From DATDRQ01 sp035291645 (lineage in GTDB: Bacteria; Chloroflexota; Anaerolineae; Anaerolineales; UBA4823): 21,329 bases of DNA. The position numbers were made by a program, and so were the translations under genes. The notes below the pieces were generated by a model. The model did no database searches. It was not told the DNA's origin and saw only the letters and a list, made by a program, of their open reading frames with translations. This document shows, piece by piece, positions 1 through 8,800 of this stretch; within the stretch, counting starts at the first letter, position 1, and each line of letters opens with the position of its first letter. The stretch lies in NCBI GenBank assembly GCA_035291645.1, contig DATDRQ010000292.1, positions 1-21,329 on the forward strand. The letters run 5' to 3'.

Positions 1-1
1 C

Positions 2-511
2 TACACCTATCTGAAGATCAAGGGCAATTTCCTGTACGAGAAGGATTTCAAGCCCACCTACCGCTGGTACAACGACACCGTCTCCTACCGCTACCTGCTG
101 GGCGACCAGTTCGACCCGAGCCAGCCGCTGCAGCTCAACCCGCCGGGCGGCGATATCGACGACCCGCGATCCCGCATCTTCCCCTTCAAAGTCCACGTCG
201 CAAAACAACCCTATGACTCGGCCAACAACATCCTAATCCCGCCCATCACCGCCGGCGAGGGCGGCTACTGGACCACTTTCGACTGGTCGAGCGCCCTGCA
301 GCTTGGGGCCGAGAACGCCAGGTTGGATTACAGCGGGGAGTATGGCTTTGCCGAGACCTGGATGTACTGGCCGACCACCCACATGGTCCAGCCGAAAGAG
401 AACGCCTTGCAATGCACCAGCTGCCACAGCCCCGACGGGCGCCTGGACTGGCAGGCACTCGGCTACCCCGGCGACCCGATGGAATGGGGCGGCCGCGCCC
501 AGAATAAATAG
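2..511 (+). CDS. Octaheme tetrathionate reductase-family cytochrome c, C-terminal part
   Basis: This is the last 169 residues of a gene that enters from the left edge, read in the frame starting at base 2 and ending at TAG 509-511. The text contains long blocks that I recognise from the tetrathionate-reductase-family octaheme c-type cytochromes: a YTYLKIKGNF-like opening, RWYNDTVSYRYLLGD, MYWPTTHMVQPKENALQC and GRLDWQALGYPGDP. One heme-binding CTSCH motif is visible near the C-terminus (about 412-426), and the other hemes would lie upstream, outside the window. Family members are periplasmic or extracytoplasmic multiheme enzymes able to reduce tetrathionate, and in vitro nitrite or hydroxylamine, so the true substrate here is open. 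The next gene starts 15 bases downstream and encodes a membrane cytochrome b fusion, the natural electron donor. Family assignment is firm; the substrate is inferred. Confidence 0.85.
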   Translation, partial: YTYLKIKGNFLYEKDFKPTYRWYNDTVSYRYLLGDQFDPSQPLQLNPPGGDIDDPRSRIFPFKVHVAKQPYDSANNILIPPITAGEGGYWTTFDWSSALQLGAENARLDYSGEYGFAETWMYWPTTHMVQPKENALQCTSCHSPDGRLDWQALGYPGDPMEWGGRAQNK

Positions 512-526
512 CCCGGACCTGTCAAG

Positions 527-3358
527 ATGATGACCAAGCGAACCATTCTCCTGTCTACCCTCGTGCTCCTGGTTGGGGCAGCCCTGGCTATCGGAGCGGC
601 GAGCGCCCAAAGCAGCCCGCGCGCTATCACGCAGGCCTCGCCCCTGCATCCCACCTTCCCGCTGCTCGACGAGAGCGGCGCCAACGTGCTCGAGACCGGC
701 CACCCGGTCTCGACGGTGCAGACCTGCGGGCAGTGCCACGACGCCGGGTTCATCACCTCCCACAGCTTCCACGCCGACCTGGGCCTGGGCGACTACACCG
801 AAGCGGGGGATACCGGCAGCGGCCGTCCCTGGGACACCAGCCCCGGCCTGTTCGGCAGGTGGAACCCCCTGACCTACCGCTACCTGTCCCCTGAAGGGGA
901 CGAACGCCTGGACCTGAGCACCCCAGACTGGCTGAAGGAGTTCGGTGACCGGGTGGTGGGCGGCGGCCCGGCCGTCACCAGCCGGGATGGCCATGCGTTA
1001 TCCGCAGCTCCAGTGAGGCCTGGCGATCCAGATACCACCTCCATAGACCCAACCACCGGGAAATCTGTCCCCTGGGACTGGCAATCATCGGGAACGATGG
1101 AGATGAACTGCTTCCTGTGCCATTTCACCAGCCCGAACAACGCCGCCCGCCAGGCGGCTATCCAGGAAGGCAAATTCGGCTGGGCTCCTACAGCCACCCT
1201 GCTCGGCACCGGTATCGTCGAAGGATCAGGGGAGAACTGGCAGTGGAACCCGGCGGCTTTTTCTGAAGACGGCGAACTGGCGGCTGAGTTCGTGGCCATC
1301 CAGGACCCCACCAACGAAAACTGCGCCCAGTGCCACGGGCTGGTGCACACCGATCCCGAAGAGCCGCTGGCGCTGGCTGGCTGCGACCTAGAGAACTGGG
1401 GTACCGCCACCACCGGTCAGGTGATCTCTGCCCAAAAGATCTCCCAGTCGGGAATGAACCTGTCCGGCAAAGATGAAGTCTCCCGTTCCTGGGATATCCA
1501 CGCCGAGCGCGGCCTGCAGTGCACCGACTGCCACTATTCGCTCAACAACCCGGTGCAGTATGCAGAGTCGCCTGACTCGCGCCCTGAGCACCTGCAGTTC
1601 GACCCGCGCCGCCTGGAGATCGGGGAGTATCTGGAGAAGCCCGACCATAACTTCGCCCGCGGGCAAAGCGCCCAGCACACGGTCGACCCGGAATCGAAGG
1701 CGACCATGCAGCGCTGCGAAGCATGCCATGACGCTGCCAGCACCCACGGATGGCTGCCTTATACCGAGCGCCACATGGCCGAGCTGGCCTGCGAAACCTG
1801 CCACATACCCCGGGTGTACGCCCCGGCCGTCCAGGCTTATGACTGGACGGTATTGAAGCTGGACGGCAGCCCCATGACCACCTGCCGCGGGGTGGACGGC
1901 TCGGGTGGAGACCTTGACCACCTGATCACCTCTTTCCAACCGGCGCTGCTGCCGCGCCAGAACGTGGACGGCGAGTCGCTCCTGGCCCCCTACAACCTGG
2001 TGACCGTCTGGTACTGGGTCTATGAAGACGCCAACGGCAAGGCCCGCCCGGTGCGTCTGGAGGACCTGAAAGCCACCTGGTTCGACGGCCAGGGATACGC
2101 CCCCGGGGTGGTGAGCGCCTTAGACCAGGATGGAAACGGAAGCCTGGAAGAGGCCGAGCTGCTCCTGGATACACCTGAAAAGCAGGCGGTCCTTGCTGGA
2201 CGAATGGAAGCAATCGGCCTGAACAACCCGCGCATCGCCGGGGAAGTCCAGCCGTACAGCCTCAACCACAACGTGGCGCGGGGCGAATGGGTTACCAGCG
2301 ACTGCCAGACCTGCCACTCAAATGATTCACTCATCGCGCAGCCGGTCGAACTGTCCGGTTCGGTTCCAGGCAGGGTGCTACCGGAATTCGTCCAGGACGC
2401 TAACACCGCAACGAACGGCAGCCTCTACACGGAAGAGGGCGCCCTGTACTATCGCCCGGCGACGCGCGCCCAGAACCTGTACATCTTCGGGCATGACCGG
2501 GTGCGTTGGGTGGACGTGCTGGGAGTGCTGTTCTTCGCCGGCGTGCTGGTGGGGGTGAGCGGGCACAGTGCGCTGCGTTTCTACGCCTCGCTGCGTTCTA
2601 AACCCATCGATCCGCCCACGGAGAAAGTGTACATGTACAGCGTGTACGAGCGCTTCTGGCACTGGCTGCAGACCCTCACCATTGTGTTGCTGCTGTTCAC
2701 CGGCCTGGTGATCCACCGCCCGGACCTGTTCGGGATCTTCAGCTTACGGCACGTCGTGGTCGTACACAACGTGCTGGCGGCCCTGCTGGTCGCCAACGCC
2801 AGCCTTTCCCTGTTCTACCATCTGGCGAGCGGCGAGATCCGCCAGTACATCCCCCGCCCGTACGGTTTCTTCGACCAGGCCATCCTGCAAGCCAAGTATT
2901 ACCTGCAAGGCATCTTCCTGCGCGGGGAGCACCCCTTCGCGAAGACTCCGGATAAGAAGCTCAACCCGCTCCAGCAGGTGACTTATTTCGGCATCCTGAA
3001 TGTCCTGCTCCCACTCCAGATCATCACTGGCGCGCTGATGTGGGGTGTGCAGCGTTGGCCTTACGCCGCCTCCTGGTTCGGCGGGCTGCCGTTCCTGGCG
3101 CCCTTCCACAGCCTGATCGCCTGGTCCTTCGCCGCCTTCATCGTCGCCCACGTCTACCTGACCACCACCGGTCCGGAACCGCTAACCAGCCTGCGGGCCA
3201 TGATCGATGGCTGGGATGAGGTGGAGAGCCATGCGGACGCAGGCGCCCAACCTGTCGAGGATGCTCTTCCCATCTCGCCGCAGCCCGCTGCGCTGGATGA
3301 AAACCTGGAATTCCCCGGCCCGCAGCCCGAAACCGGCGCTGCTCCGGCCTCCTCCTGA
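527..3358 (+). CDS. Heptaheme cytochrome c / cytochrome b membrane fusion
   Basis: The 943-aa protein begins with a basic start and a hydrophobic signal or anchor (about residues 4-27, ending ASA-Q). Seven CXXCH heme c motifs follow, at residues 67, 195, 266, 332, 397, 422 and 593. Between the sixth and seventh lies a perfect EF-hand-type loop (residues 533-544, DQDGNGSLEEAE). A lone membrane helix near 660-685 leads into a four-helix b-type cytochrome (about 700-915) of the b561/hydrogenase cytochrome b kind, with candidate heme ligands in FWHW, VVHN, FYHL, PFHS and VAHV. The C-terminal 40 residues are Pro/Ala-rich and low in complexity. The probable role is to oxidise quinol in the membrane and pass electrons out through the c-hemes to the octaheme enzyme encoded 15 bases upstream. 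The start is either of two adjacent ATGs (527 or 530), and the ribosome site is weak, suggesting coupling to the upstream gene. Fusing both modules in one chain is unusual. Confidence 0.85.
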   Translation: MMTKRTILLSTLVLLVGAALAIGAASAQSSPRAITQASPLHPTFPLLDESGANVLETGHPVSTVQTCGQCHDAGFITSHSFHADLGLGDYTEAGDTGSGRPWDTSPGLFGRWNPLTYRYLSPEGDERLDLSTPDWLKEFGDRVVGGGPAVTSRDGHALSAAPVRPGDPDTTSIDPTTGKSVPWDWQSSGTMEMNCFLCHFTSPNNAARQAAIQEGKFGWAPTATLLGTGIVEGSGENWQWNPAAFSEDGELAAEFVAIQDPTNENCAQCHGLVHTDPEEPLALAGCDLENWGTATTGQVISAQKISQSGMNLSGKDEVSRSWDIHAERGLQCTDCHYSLNNPVQYAESPDSRPEHLQFDPRRLEIGEYLEKPDHNFARGQSAQHTVDPESKATMQRCEACHDAASTHGWLPYTERHMAELACETCHIPRVYAPAVQAYDWTVLKLDGSPMTTCRGVDGSGGDLDHLITSFQPALLPRQNVDGESLLAPYNLVTVWYWVYEDANGKARPVRLEDLKATWFDGQGYAPGVVSALDQDGNGSLEEAELLLDTPEKQAVLAGRMEAIGLNNPRIAGEVQPYSLNHNVARGEWVTSDCQTCHSNDSLIAQPVELSGSVPGRVLPEFVQDANTATNGSLYTEEGALYYRPATRAQNLYIFGHDRVRWVDVLGVLFFAGVLVGVSGHSALRFYASLRSKPIDPPTEKVYMYSVYERFWHWLQTLTIVLLLFTGLVIHRPDLFGIFSLRHVVVVHNVLAALLVANASLSLFYHLASGEIRQYIPRPYGFFDQAILQAKYYLQGIFLRGEHPFAKTPDKKLNPLQQVTYFGILNVLLPLQIITGALMWGVQRWPYAASWFGGLPFLAPFHSLIAWSFAAFIVAHVYLTTTGPEPLTSLRAMIDGWDEVESHADAGAQPVEDALPISPQPAALDENLEFPGPQPETGAAPASS

Positions 3359-3383
3359 CCCTCGATCTGCTTTGGAGTGACTT

Positions 3384-3959
3384 ATGGCTATCTTATCTGC
3401 CGCTCGACCCAAACCCACCTCCCGCTTTAAGTCGTGGTTGTACTCCCGCCCCGAAAAACCGTACGTGCACCCTTACCTGGGCGGCGCGCTGCTGGGCGTG
3501 GTGCTCTTCCTGGCGTTCTTCATCACCGGCAACGGGCTGGGCGCCTCCGGGGGGCTCAATCGCTATGTCGTCTACCTGGAAGACCTGGTCGCACCGCAGC
3601 ACATCGACCGGGTGTCTTACCTGCTCAAGCTGGCCGGCGGGGATAAGAACCCGCTCGACGACTGGATCGTCTTCCTGACCGCCGGCACATTGGTCGGCGG
3701 CTTCGTCTCGGGCTGGCTGCACGGGCGGCTTAAAGTGGAGACCGGCAAAGGGCCGCATATCTCCATTCGCTCGCGCTGGTTTTATGCCTTCATTGGCGGG
3801 TCCTTGATGGGCTATGGCGCCCGCATGGCGCGCGGCTGTACCTCGGGGCAGGCCCTCTCCGGCGGGGCGGTGCTCTCGGCCGGCAGCTGGGTGTTCATGT
3901 TCGCCGTATTCGGCGGGGCCTATGCGCTGGCCTATTTCGTCCGCCGGCTGTGGCTGTAA
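3384..3959 (+). CDS. YeeE/YedE half-transporter, first subunit
   Basis: The 191-aa membrane protein has helices at roughly 31-50, 92-112, 132-148 and 165-186. It carries the YeeE/YedE (PF04143, DUF395) signature ARGCTSGQALSGGA, with its only cysteine at residue 152. Full-length relatives of about 350 residues, such as the thiosulfate importer TsuA, carry two inverted halves, each with a conserved pore cysteine that handles the sulfur anion. Here the halves are on separate genes, and the next gene supplies the second one. The start at 3384 is supported by a GGAG site at about 3373-3376. Placement behind two multiheme cytochromes suggests movement of thiosulfate, sulfide or another sulfur species linked to respiration. 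Direction and substrate cannot be read from the sequence. Confidence 0.85.
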   Translation: MAILSAARPKPTSRFKSWLYSRPEKPYVHPYLGGALLGVVLFLAFFITGNGLGASGGLNRYVVYLEDLVAPQHIDRVSYLLKLAGGDKNPLDDWIVFLTAGTLVGGFVSGWLHGRLKVETGKGPHISIRSRWFYAFIGGSLMGYGARMARGCTSGQALSGGAVLSAGSWVFMFAVFGGAYALAYFVRRLWL

Positions 3960-3974
3960 AGAATCGCTAAAACT

Positions 3975-3998
3975 GAAGAAATCCCTGAGGAAATCCCT
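3975..3998 (+). repeat. 12-bp tandem near-repeat containing the ribosome site
   Basis: Two adjacent 12-base copies, GAAGAAATCCCT (3975-3986) and GAGGAAATCCCT (3987-3998), differ at one base and end directly before the ATG at 3999. The second copy provides the GAGGAAA ribosome-binding site; the first offers a weaker AAGAAA. It looks like a slippage duplication of the translation start region. Confidence 0.7.
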
Positions 3999-5234
3999 AT
4001 GGCACCTTTCCCTCTCCCCCTCGAAGCACTGCTCGGCAAGGCCGGCATGTACCTGATCTATTTGGTGATCGGCTTTGCCTTTGGCTACGTCCTGGAGATC
4101 TCTGGTTTCGCTATCTCAACCAAGCTGGCCGCCCAGTTTTACTTCAAAGACCTGACCGTGCTCAAGGTGATGTTCACCGCCATCGTGGTGGCGATGGTGC
4201 TGATCTTCGGCGCCTCGGCCATCGGCCTGCTGGACTATAACCTGATCTGGGTCAATCCGACGTACATCTGGTCGGGCATCCTGGGCGGGCTGATCATGGG
4301 CTTTGGCTTCATCATCGGCGGCTTCTGTCCGGGCACCTCGCTGGTCTCGCTGGCGACTTTTAAGATCGACGGCCTGTTTTTTGCCTTGGGCGGGCTGTTC
4401 GGCATCTTCCTGTTCGGCGAGACGGTGCAGAACTTCGACAGCTTCTGGAACGGCAGCTACCTGGGCCGCTTCACCCTGATGGACTGGCTCGGACTGCCCA
4501 CCGGCGTCGTCGTGCTGCTGGTAATCCTGATGGCGCTGTTCATGTTCTGGGGCGGCGAACAGCTCGAGCGCATCTTCGGGGGCCGTGATTTAAAAAAGGA
4601 GCCCAGGCGCCGCTACGCCGGCGCGGCCGTCCTGGCGCTGGCGGGCGTTTTGGTCCTGCTGATCGGGCAGCCCACCACTTCTGAAAAGTGGACCCGGCTG
4701 GCGTCGACTAAAGATCAGGCCCTGGCTGCTCGCGAAGTGCAGATCCACCCCGGCGAGTTGCTGGCTACCCGGGCAGACGACCAGATCAACCTGGTGATGC
4801 TGGACGTGCGCAGCGAAGCCGACTTCAACCAGTTCCACCTGCAAGGGGGGCGCCGCCTCCCCCAGGACCAGATCGAGTCAGTCATCCCCACGCTGCTGCT
4901 CGAACCGGCGGCGAACACGGTCTACGTCCTGATGAGCAACGACGAGACCGCCGCCACGCAGGCCTGGAAAACCATGGTAGCGCAGAGCGTACCGAACGTG
5001 TACATCCTGGAAGGCGGGATCAACCACTGGCTGGAGATCTTCAACGCCGGCGATCCGCAGATCACGCCCACGCCGGTCCCGCCCGGAAACGACCTGCTTG
5101 GATACACCTTCCAGGCAGCCCTGGGCGACCGCTACTCCGCCGCCGATCCCAACCCGCACGAGTGGGAGCTGGAGTATACGCCCAAGATCAAGCTGCAGCA
5201 GAAGCGCGGTCCCAGCGGGGGCGGCTGCGGGTAG
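3999..5234 (+). CDS. YeeE/YedE half-transporter fused to a cysteine-less rhodanese-like domain
   Basis: Residues 1-195 form a YeeE/YedE membrane unit with the motif IIGGFCPGTS (Cys110), the partner half of the preceding gene. A basic stretch at 194-205 (RDLKKEPRRR) and one more helix (about 206-224) lead to a rhodanese-like domain (about 240-350) with VMLDVRSEADF and YILEGGINHW. Its active-site loop reads YVLMSNDETAAT where CRxGxRS-type residues are expected, so the catalytic cysteine is absent. The protein ends KRGPSGGGCG, and Cys410 and Cys110 are its only two cysteines. By the positive-inside rule the rhodanese domain and tail would be extracytoplasmic. A clear GAGG site sits 8 bases before the ATG, 39 bases after the previous stop. 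It probably forms a two-subunit sulfur-anion transporter with the upstream gene. The role of the tail is unknown. Confidence 0.85.
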   Translation: MAPFPLPLEALLGKAGMYLIYLVIGFAFGYVLEISGFAISTKLAAQFYFKDLTVLKVMFTAIVVAMVLIFGASAIGLLDYNLIWVNPTYIWSGILGGLIMGFGFIIGGFCPGTSLVSLATFKIDGLFFALGGLFGIFLFGETVQNFDSFWNGSYLGRFTLMDWLGLPTGVVVLLVILMALFMFWGGEQLERIFGGRDLKKEPRRRYAGAAVLALAGVLVLLIGQPTTSEKWTRLASTKDQALAAREVQIHPGELLATRADDQINLVMLDVRSEADFNQFHLQGGRRLPQDQIESVIPTLLLEPAANTVYVLMSNDETAATQAWKTMVAQSVPNVYILEGGINHWLEIFNAGDPQITPTPVPPGNDLLGYTFQAALGDRYSAADPNPHEWELEYTPKIKLQQKRGPSGGGCG

Positions 5235-5712
5235 CTCTCCCACTCAACCTAATTCGCTCAGCGCGGCGCGGGTTCGTTCCAGGTCTGGCAAGGCCTTCAT
5301 CGCCTCGAAGGCTTCCAGCGCCAGGGTGAAATGGCGGCGCGCTTCATCCCGGTTGGAGTTCTCCAGGTTCAGCTCTCCTGCGATCCGGTGGGTTCGCCCG
5401 GCCTGCCAGCGGGTATCCAGCTGCCGAAATAATTCTAAAGCCCGTTCCAAACGCGCTTCGGCAGGCTCGTATTCACCGGAAAGCCAGTGCGCCACCCCCC
5501 AGGCGCGCTGGGCGATCGCCAGGTAGAGCCTGTGATCGTCGCGCAGGGCCAGCTCTTCCAGCTGCGGCGTATACTCATGCAGCGCGGCGGCGGCGCGGTG
5601 CTCCGCGGCTGCATCGGTCAGGAGCATGTACAGGTCGTGATCATGCGCCATGGTGCCGTTTTTGACCGGCTGGCCCGGCCTCGCACGCGCGATCTCCATG
5701 TTCTGGTTAACG

Positions 5713-5742
5713 AGGGCGAACTCGCCCTTAGCCTGCAAGGGC
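5713..5742 (-). other. Overlapping alternative hairpins downstream of the second in-frame TGA
   Basis: On the minus-strand mRNA, a perfect 6-bp stem GCCCTT/AAGGGC (plus coordinates 5737-5742 with 5724-5729, 7-base loop) begins 8 bases after the TGA at 5751-5753. It competes with a 7-bp stem AGGGCGA/TCGCCCT (5722-5728 with 5713-5719, 2-base loop, or 6 bp with 4). The two cannot form together because they share 5724-5728. No T-run follows, so it is not a classical terminator. Confidence 0.45.
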
Positions 5743-5850
5743 AATGATCTTCAGTAAAACTGGTTGCGCTGCCATTGTTCGGGATCACCGGACACAGCGA
5801 CCATGAACTCGTAGGATTCTTGCCTGTAGGCGTTGGCTCTGTCTATTTCT

Positions 5851-5884
5851 CCACGCAACGCGTGGACGCTCGCGCTCAGCGCGA
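5851..5884 (-). other. Tandem hairpins downstream of the first in-frame TGA
   Basis: Reading the minus strand, 7 bases after the TGA at 5892-5894 there is a perfect 6-bp stem TCGCGC/GCGCGA around a 3-base loop (5870-5884). Four bases later a second perfect 6-bp stem CCACGC/GCGTGG surrounds a 3-base loop (5851-5865). Both lie inside sequence that still reads as TPR protein. They lack the T-run of an intrinsic terminator and show no recognisable SECIS loop. Confidence 0.5.
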
Positions 5885-5891
5885 TGGAAAA

Positions 5892-8800
5892 TCAGGTGCC
5901 CCCGACCCGTTCGCGGCTGTAGCGCCGCTCCTGTTGGCGCCATAATTCCTCGGTCGCCAGGACTTCATCCCAGCGATCCAAACGGTACCAGCACTGGGCT
6001 TGCAGCCCCTGCGCGATCACCTGCTGTTCGACAACCTGGGCGCGGGTTGCCAGGGCTTCTGCTTCCTTCAGAAACGGGAGAGCCTGCTGGTACTCGCCAA
6101 CATACATGTGACCTGCGCCGGCGCTGCGGAGGGCTTCGATGCTCTCATAAACATTGTCGAACTGGAGTCCCCGGCTAATCTCCAGCCGTCGCTGTGCCAC
6201 CCGCAGGTGCTCGCGCAGCAGGCTGCGACCGTCCATTATATTCGCCAGCGCCCCCAACGCCTGGGATAAATCGACCGGGCTATCCAGTTTTTCGGCCATG
6301 TCAACGGCCGCCTGTGCGTAGCGCTGAGCTGCCTCCCAATCCGGGGGATCCTGGATGCGCCAGGCATCGGTGGACAATACCGCCACGACCCGGACGGTTT
6401 CCGGGTTGGGTGGCCCGGATTGCATCCTTTCCAGGCCATCTTTCAGGGTTGAGAGGGATACCAGCCGGCTCTCGTTCGCCTGTTGCAGGTGATCCATCTC
6501 AACCGACCATTTCAAGTCAATGACCACCTGTACGATCTTACGGTGCAGGCGCATGGCGGTCGCCTCGTTTGCCTCCTCCAGCCCGCGCCACACCTCGAGC
6601 GCTTCCTGGTAGAGGGCGATAGCCTGATCGCCCTCCCTCAGCAGGCGATAGACGTCTGCGAGCTCTTCGAGCAAGGCGGAATGGATGGCGCTCTTTTCCC
6701 CCGGCTTGATCAATTCCAGCGCGGCGCGCAGGTTTTGGATGGCCTCCTCATAAGCGAATAACTTGATCGCCTGGCTCGCAGCTCGCCGGGAATACTCGAT
6801 CGCCCGGTCGCGCTGGCCCGCCAGCAGGTAGTGGTGCGCTAGCAGCCCGGAAAATACCTCCAGCCGGTCCGGGTAGAGGGCTTCCATCGCTTCCGCCACC
6901 CGGAGATGGAACTCCCGGCGGCGCTTGATCAAGATCGTCTGGTAGACCGCCTCCTGCGTTAATGGATTGCGGAAGGCGTACTCCACCTCAGGGACGCGCG
7001 CCGCTTCGCGGATCATGTCTAACCGGAGAAGCGTATCCAGGCGCCTGTCCAGCTCCGGGCTGGCTTCATCCACTGCCTGCAGCACACGGTGGGGGAACGA
7101 GCGGCCGATGACCGAGGCCACCTGCAGAGTTCCCCGGGTCGCCTCCTCCAGCCTGTCCAGGCGGGCTGCCAGGAGCGACTGAAGGTTATCCGGGATGGTT
7201 AGATCGACCTCCCGGCCCGTCACTCGCCAGTAGCGTTCAGCGCTCCCATTGACGGTTCGCTCCTTGGAGATCACCATCCCGCTTTCGATCAGGGTCCGGA
7301 CGACTTCCTCGATGAAAAAAGGATTGCCTGCCGATTTTTCGAGGATGTTGGCCCTCAGCCGGTCCGGCAGATCGACGTCTTTTAGCAGGCGGTCAACCAA
7401 TTCATTGCTCTCGGCTTCGGAAAGCGGGCGAAGCAAGAGTTCCGCGTAGCGGTGATGGAACTCCTGATCCGAGGTAGTCTTGATCTGCCAGGCAGGCAGG
7501 TGGCGCTCGCTACGCATGGCGCACAGCAGAACCAGGGGGATCTCTTCGGTCAACGGTAGGAGCTGGAGCAACAGGTCGATCGAAGCCGCGTCGCTCCAAT
7601 GCATATCGTCGAATACCATGACGGTCGGTCGGTTAGAGAACTGGATTTGCCACACGGTTCGGATCGTTTCGAACAGTTCGCGTTTGAAGCTCTCGCCCTC
7701 CAGCAAAAGGTCGCCATTCTGCATTTCTAACCCGTACAGCGCTTCAAAAAGCTGGTCTGCCAGGGGGCGGCGTTCAGCGGGCAGGCCTTCGAGCAGGGCT
7801 GCCAGCTTCTCGCGGACCAGCGCAACCGGATCGTCGTAGGCGATCCCGGTGATCCGCCGGATCAACCTTCTGAACAGGCCGTAGGCCTGGCTGGCTTCAT
7901 AGGACAGACTGAGGGTTTCAAACCAGTTTCCATCCGGGCCGATCAGCTCTTTGAAGTCCCGGTAGCTCTCGTTGACGAGCCGGCTCTTTCCCAGGCCGGC
8001 ATCTCCCAGTACGCACACGATGCGTCCCACACCTTGTTTAAGGTCAGCCATCACATCGTGCAAGACCAGCAGCTCAGCTTCGCGCCCGACCATCTCGGCA
8101 TGCAGCCCCTCGATGCCACGCTTTTGACCGGAGATCGCCTTTCGGCCCACCACCCGGTAAGCCTGGACTGGTTCGTTCCTACCCTTTACCTCGATGCCCC
8201 CCAGGTCCTCGAAGTGAAACATCGCCTGCACCAGCTTATAGGTGTCCAGGGCGATCTGCACCGTGCCTGGAACTGCCGTCTGTTCCATGCGGGCGGCCAG
8301 GTTGATGGCGTCCCCGATTGCCGTGTATTCCATGCGCAGGTCAGATCCGACCGCACCCACCACCACCAGGCCGGTGTTGATCCCCACCCGTACGTTGAAA
8401 TCGATCCCATGCTGCTGCACGACCTGGTCTGAGTACGACTTCAGAGCAGCGATGATATCTAATCCGGCCAACACGGCCCGCTCCGGGTCGTCCTCGTGGG
8501 CGATCGGAGCGCCGAAAAAGGCCAGGAGGCCGTCTCCCATCAAACGGGCAACCGTGCCTTCAAATTTATAGATCGGCCGGATCATGTGCTCGAAGGCACT
8601 GTTGATGACATCCGTCCAGTCCTCCGGGTCCATGTTCTCGGCCGCGGCAGTCGATCCTTTCACATCGCAGAAAAGCATGGTCACCACCCGGCGCTCGCCG
8701 ACCATTTTGCCGCGTGTCTGGGCAGCCTCGAGCTTGGCCATCAGCTCTCTGGGGATGTACTGTTGGAGTTGGGAGTCGCCGGCATCTGGCGGCGCGGCAG

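Larger units (their letters stand above)
5244..5891 (-). pseudogene. In-frame C-terminal TPR continuation of the cyclase gene, beyond a TGA
   Basis: After the TGA at 5892-5894 the same reading frame continues for 46 sense codons (starting FSIALSASVHALRGE), meets a second TGA at 5751-5753, then runs 168 more sense codons to a TGA at 5244-5246. No frameshift is needed. Both pieces look like genuine protein: helical TPR text such as GEYEPAEARLERALELFRQLD and EARRHFTLALEAFEAMKALP that completes the TPR array of the upstream part. A TTG at 5742-5744 could in principle start a separate 166-aa protein, but I see no ribosome site for it, and its first residues read as mid-TPR. It is either a recently broken gene end or a readthrough extension; the 3' end lies 9 bases from the stop of the convergent transporter gene. 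Confidence 0.7.

Noticed and set aside
5244..5744. Independent 166-aa TPR protein starting at TTG 5744
   Set aside because: No ribosome site is visible, and the same frame continues upstream through TPR-like sequence to the cyclase, so it is better explained as the interrupted C-terminus.
5751..5894. UGA reassigned to tryptophan throughout this genome
   Set aside because: Several well-formed genes end at TGA in sensible places: 3356-3358, 12464-12466, 12483-12485 and 17855-17857. UGA therefore works as a stop here.
5751..5894. Selenocysteine insertion at both TGAs
   Set aside because: Not claimed: no recognisable bacterial SECIS loop, no redox enzyme context, and TPR domains are not known selenoproteins. 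Left only as a test within the readthrough finding.
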